DNA from: Cryobacterium adonitolivorans
GTDB lineage: Bacteria > Actinomycetota > Actinomycetes > Actinomycetales > Microbacteriaceae
Assembly: GCF_004402695.1 (NCBI RefSeq)
Contig: NZ_SOFL01000033.1
Location: forward strand, 94,028-158,027
Direction: 5' to 3'
Length of the DNA stretch: 64,000 nucleotides
Within the stretch, counting starts at the first letter, position 1. Each line of letters starts with the position of its first letter. The notes beneath the pieces are model-generated. The model saw nothing but the letters and a program-made list of their open reading frames with translations, searched no databases and was not told the origin of the DNA. Both the position numbers and the translations under genes were made by a program. Of this stretch, positions 60,258 to 64,000 are shown piece after piece.

Positions 60258-62426
60258 CTATGCAGCGCCGCCGTCCGCGTTGCTCAGCGAGGCGAATTCG
60301 CCTTCGCCAGACGGATGCGCCCCGGCCGCGTCGATCAGCCAGGCGTAGTCGAACGCCCGCTCACGCCAGCCGGCGTAACGCCCAGAGACTCCGCCGTGGC
60401 CGGCCGACATCTCGGTCTTCAGGAGCGCATCCGCCCCTACCTCGCGCAGCCGGGCCACCCACTTGGCCGGCTCCACGTAGAGCACCCGGGTGTCGTTGAG
60501 GCTGGTGACGGCGAGGATGCGCGGGTAATGCGTCTGGTGCACGTTCTCCAGCGGCGAATACGACTTCATGTAGGCGTACACCTCGGCGTCGTGCAGCGGG
60601 TCGCCCCACTCGTCCCACTCGATCACGGTGAGCGGCAGGCTCGGGTCGAGGATCGAGGTGAGCGGGTCGACGAACGGCACCCCGGCGAGGATGCCGGCGA
60701 ACAGCGACGGCGCCATGTTCGCGACGGCGCCCATCAGCAGGCCGCCGGCGCTGCGCCCCTCGGCGACGAGCTTGTCCGGCGAGGTGTAGCCGCAGTCGAT
60801 GAGGTGCTCGGCGCAGGCGACGAAGTCTGTGAATGAGTTGCGTTTCTGGTGAGTCTTGCCGTTTTCGTACCAAAGCCGGCCGAGCTCACCGCCGCCGCGC
60901 ACATGGGCGACCGCGAAGATCATGCCCCGGTCGAGCAGGCTGAGCCTGGAGATGCTGAACGACGGGTCGATGCTGATCTCGTAGGAGCCGTAGCCGTAGA
61001 GCAGGGTCGGCGCCGGGGTGCCGGGCTCGACAAGATCCTTGCGGTAGACGATGGAGATGGGCACCCGGGTGCCGTCGGCGGCCAGGGCCCACTCTCGGCG
61101 CTGCTCGAAGAGGGTCGGGTCGTAGTGGCCGAGCACCGGCTGCTGCTTGAGCAGGCGCAGCTCGCCGGTGGCGACCACGTAGTCGTAGACCGTCGAAGGG
61201 GTCACGAAGCTCGTGTAGCCCAGGCGGATGGTCGGCTGGTTCCATTCCGGGTTGCCGCCGGTGCCCACCGAGAAGAGTTCCTCGTCGAAGTTGATCTCGG
61301 TGAGGCCGCCGCCGCGTTTGGTGGCGTAGGCCACCCGGGTGAGGCCGTCGGAGCGGTACTCCACGACAACGAAGTCGCGGAAAGCGTCCACGCTCTCCAG
61401 GCGGATGCGCTCGCTGTGCGGCAGGACCACCCGGCCCTCGTCCTGCGGGTCGCCGGCCGGGACGCTGACGAGCTCGAAGTTCACGGCGTTGTGGTTGTGC
61501 ACGATCAGTAGGCGGTCCTCGCCGTCGATGACGGCGTGCTCCACGTCGTACTCCACGTTGTCGCGCCGCGGCCAGACCACCGTGAAATCGCCGGTAGGGT
61601 CGGCGGCGTCGAGCAGGAAGGTCTCGCTGGTGACGCTGGAGCCGGCCTCGATCATGAGGTAGCGGTTGCTGCGCGAGCGGCCGACGCCCACCCAGAATCT
61701 CTCGTCGGGTTCGGTGAACACGGTGACGTCTGCCTCGACCGGGGTGCCGACCTCGTGGCGCCACACAGTGTCGGGGCGCCAGGCGTCGTCGACCGTCGTG
61801 TAGAACACGTAACGACCGCTGGGGTCGAAGAGCGCCCCGGCGCTGGTGTTCGGGATCTCGTCGCCACGGTTCTCGCCGGTCGCGATGGTGCGCACCCGCA
61901 CCGTGTAGCGCTCGTCGCCCTCGACATCCACGGCGTAGAGCAGCGTGGTGCCGTCGTCGCTGACGTCGAAGCTGCCGAGGGAGTAGAAGTCGTGGCCAGC
62001 GGCCTCGGCGTTGTCGTCGAGCAGAACCTGCTCGCCGGGCAGGCCAGGGGCGGATGCGCCCGCGTTCGTGCCGGTCGCCGGTTCGATCACCGGCGGAGTC
62101 CAGTCGTCCGAGCCGCTGATGGGCGCGCGGCAGTGGATGCCGTACTCCTGCCCCTCCACCGAGCGGGTGTAATGCCACCACTGCCCACGGCGCACCGGGA
62201 CGCTGAGGTCGGTCTCCTGCGTGCGGTCCTTGATCTCCTCGAAGATCTGCTCCTGCAGCAGCTCCAGGTGGCTGGTGCGGGCATCCGTGTAGTCGTTCTC
62301 GGCCGTAAGGTGCGCGGTGACCTCCGGGGTGTCCTTGTCGCGCATCCACTCATAGTTGTCGACGAAAACATCGTTGTGGTGGATGCGCCGCGTGGGCTTC
62401 CGGGCGGCGACGGGAGGAAGGTTCAT
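60258..62426 (-). CDS. ptrB: S9 family peptidase (oligopeptidase B)
   Basis: 722-aa cytosolic serine peptidase with an N-terminal beta-propeller and a C-terminal alpha/beta-hydrolase. The triad is Ser in AEGRSAGGLLMG (~556), Asp in VTSLNDTRVLY (~643) and His in MSAGHGGVSGR (~675), the order and spacing of E. coli PtrB. The N-terminus PPVAARKPTRRIHHNDVFVDNYEWMRDKDTPEVTAHLTAEN is also typical. ATG 62426 lies six bases after TACGCT; the longer upstream frame is antisense to the lipoprotein gene and rejected. It cleaves short peptides after basic residues. Confidence 0.93.
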   Translation of the reverse strand: MNLPPVAARKPTRRIHHNDVFVDNYEWMRDKDTPEVTAHLTAENDYTDARTSHLELLQEQIFEEIKDRTQETDLSVPVRRGQWWHYTRSVEGQEYGIHCRAPISGSDDWTPPVIEPATGTNAGASAPGLPGEQVLLDDNAEAAGHDFYSLGSFDVSDDGTTLLYAVDVEGDERYTVRVRTIATGENRGDEIPNTSAGALFDPSGRYVFYTTVDDAWRPDTVWRHEVGTPVEADVTVFTEPDERFWVGVGRSRSNRYLMIEAGSSVTSETFLLDAADPTGDFTVVWPRRDNVEYDVEHAVIDGEDRLLIVHNHNAVNFELVSVPAGDPQDEGRVVLPHSERIRLESVDAFRDFVVVEYRSDGLTRVAYATKRGGGLTEINFDEELFSVGTGGNPEWNQPTIRLGYTSFVTPSTVYDYVVATGELRLLKQQPVLGHYDPTLFEQRREWALAADGTRVPISIVYRKDLVEPGTPAPTLLYGYGSYEISIDPSFSISRLSLLDRGMIFAVAHVRGGGELGRLWYENGKTHQKRNSFTDFVACAEHLIDCGYTSPDKLVAEGRSAGGLLMGAVANMAPSLFAGILAGVPFVDPLTSILDPSLPLTVIEWDEWGDPLHDAEVYAYMKSYSPLENVHQTHYPRILAVTSLNDTRVLYVEPAKWVARLREVGADALLKTEMSAGHGGVSGRYAGWRERAFDYAWLIDAAGAHPSGEGEFASLSNADGGAA

Positions 62427-62432
62427 AACTTC

Positions 62433-62438
62433 AGCGTA
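62433..62438 (-). promoter_or_regulatory. -10 box (TACGCT) six bases before the ATG
   Basis: TACGCT-N6-ATG on the minus strand for the oligopeptidase gene. Confidence 0.55.
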
Positions 62439-62497
62439 GCCATGTCGTCCGATCGTGTCCCCTGTGGGTCCGGAGCCGGCGCCGCGTCCGCGGTATT

Positions 62498-62537
62498 CCT
62501 GTTCGGGGGTCCTGTTCGGGGGTCCTGTTCGGGGGGT
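62498..62537. repeat. 13-bp tandem repeat, three units
   Basis: CCTGTTCGGGGGT repeated three times head to tail (62498, 62511, 62524; the last unit has an extra G) between the oligopeptidase and lipoprotein genes, 47 bases before the lipoprotein ATG. Confidence 0.8.
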
Positions 62538-62583
62538 GCCGTCAATCGCCGTTGTGCCGCGACGGAGCCATAGGGTGAGGCGC

Positions 62584-63723
62584 ATGGGGACCATGCGACG
62601 ACGGCGGCAACGGGGCATGCGCGAACTCGATCGGGGTGCTGCCGCACGGATCGCCGCTCTGGCGTTGGTCGTGCTGCTGGCCGGCTGTGCCGCCGGGCCG
62701 GATCCCTCGACCCCGACCCCCGGCGATATCGTCGTGGCCGGGGTGGGCGACGAGATTGTGCTGCTCGACTGCGCCACCGTGGTGCCCGTAACCGGAGCCG
62801 CCGAGGTGCTGGGTGTGCGGGCGGACGAACTGGCCGCGCAGTGGTCGACGGATGGGACGACGGTCCCGGCGACGGCGACAGTCAGCGAGATGATGGCGGC
62901 TGAGGCCCTGCGGTCTGCCGGCCACTACGAGTGCCGTTATGCGCTGGCCGCGGGGGCGACGGGCGGACCCGCGGTGTCGGTCTCGATGCTGCCCGACGCT
63001 GCCGCGGAGTTTGCGCGGGTCCAGTCCGATTCCAACGACGGCCTGAACAACATGCTGCCGGCCGACGTGGGCGACCAGGCTTTCACCGGATGCCGGGGCG
63101 GGGAGTGGCAGGGCTGCCGGGCCGAGATTCTGGTCGGGACGACCTGGCTCTCGATCTCGGTCGGCACGCCCGAGCCGGATCCGGCTGCCTTACTGGCCTA
63201 TGCCCGCACCGTGACCGACTCCGTGGCCTCCCTCAAGTTGGCCCGGCCGGCCGGTCCAACGCGACCCGAGTGCGGATACCTCCTCAGCCCGCACGATCTC
63301 ACGACGTCCGCCGGTCTCAACGACCCGAGCGGTGTTGACGCTCTCGACCTCGGCGAGCCTGGTTCGCTGGCGGTGGCCGGGCAGATCCGCGGCGGCCTGG
63401 TGAGCTGTGCATGGTCGACCGAGGCCGGTTCCCCCGGGGTTGCGCTCATGATCCTGCCCGGCCGCGGGTCCTGGACGGCCATGCCGCCCGGCGTTGCTGT
63501 CTCCACCGCGGCGCTGGACCCGATCGACCTCTCGGCTGAATCGGGCGCACGCTGGCCGGCATCCGGTGTGCAGGCGCTCGCCGGGTGCAGTGGTGACGGC
63601 TGCACGGTGACGCTGCTGGCGGATGGCGTCTGGCTCACTGTGACCGCCGCCGGCGCTACTGACTCCTCGTCGGCCACGGCGCTCGCCGTGGCGGCCTACG
63701 CCCGCTACGTCGACGCCGTCTAG
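62584..63723 (+). CDS. Lipoprotein of unknown function
   Basis: 379-aa exported lipoprotein: basic n-region (MRRRRQRGMRELDRG), hydrophobic core (AARIAALALVVLLAGC) with a lipobox LLAGC, then a Pro/Thr-rich linker (PDPSTPTPGD). The mature part has two similar beta-rich halves with paired cysteines (YECRYALAAG, FTGCRGGEWQGCRAEIL; then PECGYLLSP, VSCAWSTE, LAGCSGDGCTVTLL), suggesting a duplicated domain with disulfides. ATG 62584 has AGGGTGAGG just upstream. No named family; a binding lipoprotein is the likeliest reading. Confidence 0.8.
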   Translation: MGTMRRRRQRGMRELDRGAAARIAALALVVLLAGCAAGPDPSTPTPGDIVVAGVGDEIVLLDCATVVPVTGAAEVLGVRADELAAQWSTDGTTVPATATVSEMMAAEALRSAGHYECRYALAAGATGGPAVSVSMLPDAAAEFARVQSDSNDGLNNMLPADVGDQAFTGCRGGEWQGCRAEILVGTTWLSISVGTPEPDPAALLAYARTVTDSVASLKLARPAGPTRPECGYLLSPHDLTTSAGLNDPSGVDALDLGEPGSLAVAGQIRGGLVSCAWSTEAGSPGVALMILPGRGSWTAMPPGVAVSTAALDPIDLSAESGARWPASGVQALAGCSGDGCTVTLLADGVWLTVTAAGATDSSSATALAVAAYARYVDAV

Positions 63724-63810
63724 CGCGTCACGACCCCCCCCCAAGCGCCCGCTTCCGCTGGTATGAGCGCGTCGAGCCCCGCGACCCGATCCCAGGAACT
63801 CGGCAATCTC

Positions 63811-63852
63811 GTTGGTCGAGCTCGTCGACGCCGAGCTGAGTTTGCCGAAGTA
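63811..63852 (+). repeat. Dispersed GGTCGAG repeat, third copy
   Basis: GTTGGTCGAGCTCGTCGACG followed by CCGAGCTGAGTTTGCCGAAG and TA, the same layout as the copy at 52496 with six or so differences. Confidence 0.7.
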
Positions 63853-63889
63853 AGCCCCCGTGAGTCGTCCCCGAGGACGCAACCCTCCC

Positions 63890-63920
63890 GTTGGTCGAGC
63901 CTGTCGAGACCACGCGAGCC
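63890..63920 (+). repeat. Dispersed GGTCGAG repeat, fourth copy (partial)
   Basis: GTTGGTCGAGCCTGTCGAGA followed by CCACGCGAGCC; only the first half matches the longer copies. Confidence 0.6.
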
Positions 63921-64000
63921 GTCCTTTCGCTGCGAAATAAGTTTCGATATTCGCTTGTGGATAAGTTGACATTCTCTCGCATCTCGGTCTGATTCGTGAG

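Larger units (their letters stand above)
63724..64000. other. 277-base end region with repeats
   Basis: No gene supported. It contains a run of nine C (63734-63742), two copies of the GTTGGTCGAG repeat family (63811 and 63890) and, from about 63935, an AT-rich stretch (AATAAGTTTCGATATTC) that could be the promoter region of a gene lying beyond the window. Confidence 0.5.

Noticed and set aside
60886..62349. Second long minus-strand frame within the oligopeptidase gene
   Set aside because: Low-complexity Arg/Pro translation; the S9 frame has the complete catalytic triad.
63728..63982. Minus-strand 84-residue frame at the window end
   Set aside because: It translates repeat copies and the C tract; no ribosome-binding site or family.

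Overview
The window looks like chromosomal DNA of a high-GC actinobacterium, most likely a member of the Microbacteriaceae (a Cryobacterium-type genome would fit). The support is the G/C-ending codon use, GTG and TTG starts, many leaderless TANNNT-N6-ATG gene starts, actinobacterial families (DUF1294, DUF2332, DUF4097, DUF985, mycoredoxin-like, Ddn-type reductase, GAP/Sap family, TM0106-type RecB-helicase) and a dense sprinkling of GGATGC/GCATCC words. I see no rRNA, tRNA, CRISPR array, intact transposase, integrase or phage gene. The content is ordinary housekeeping and accessory metabolism, broken up by short dispersed repeats.

1-7 kb: the 3' end of a large secreted protein that is probably a glycoside hydrolase, a POT peptide transporter, a DUF1294 membrane protein, an EF-G paralogue and a DHFR-like reductase. 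7-26 kb: a mosaic of small enzymes and regulators (GntR circuit, VOC, PPK2, Nudix, two DUF1801 proteins, hemerythrin, mycoredoxin, MFS, GNATs, flavin monooxygenase, Ddn-type reductase, PAP2, aldo/keto reductase, HAD). It contains five intact copies of a 58-bp palindrome and two copies of a 97-bp hairpin element, each hairpin next to a truncated gene remnant. 26-33 kb: a luciferase-like oxidoreductase, a TPR-GGDEF protein, a quinone oxidoreductase, DUF2332, an Apf/SLT-type cell-wall protein and a META lipoprotein/DUF4190 pair.

33-43 kb: an AraC regulator divergent from an MFS exporter / SLC13 permease pair, then leucyl aminopeptidase, cardiolipin synthase, a GAP-family protein, a DUF985 cupin and a DedA protein. 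43-54 kb: a DarT-like ADP-ribosyltransferase without an adjacent DarG, MOSC, DUF4097, an endonuclease/exonuclease/phosphatase protein, a DnaQ-BRCT exonuclease and a 1157-aa RecB-like nuclease/helicase. These are followed by a MarR regulator with a macro-like protein, divergent from an NADP-binding reductase across an operator that overlaps the promoter. 54-64 kb: a SNF2 helicase lacking the usual SWIM finger, a GyrI-like protein, a GGDEF-EAL membrane protein, oligopeptidase B, a lipoprotein and repeats.

Functional threads: two c-di-GMP proteins; several oxidoreductases that may use F420 or flavin (Ddn-type, LLM, NADP-binding F420-reductase-like); envelope and lipid functions (cls, PAP2, DedA, Apf, GAP); and DNA/ADP-ribose enzymes at 43-57 kb. 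The most unusual material is the three families of short inverted repeats, one copy of which sits inside the helicase reading frame, and the orphan DarT-like gene.
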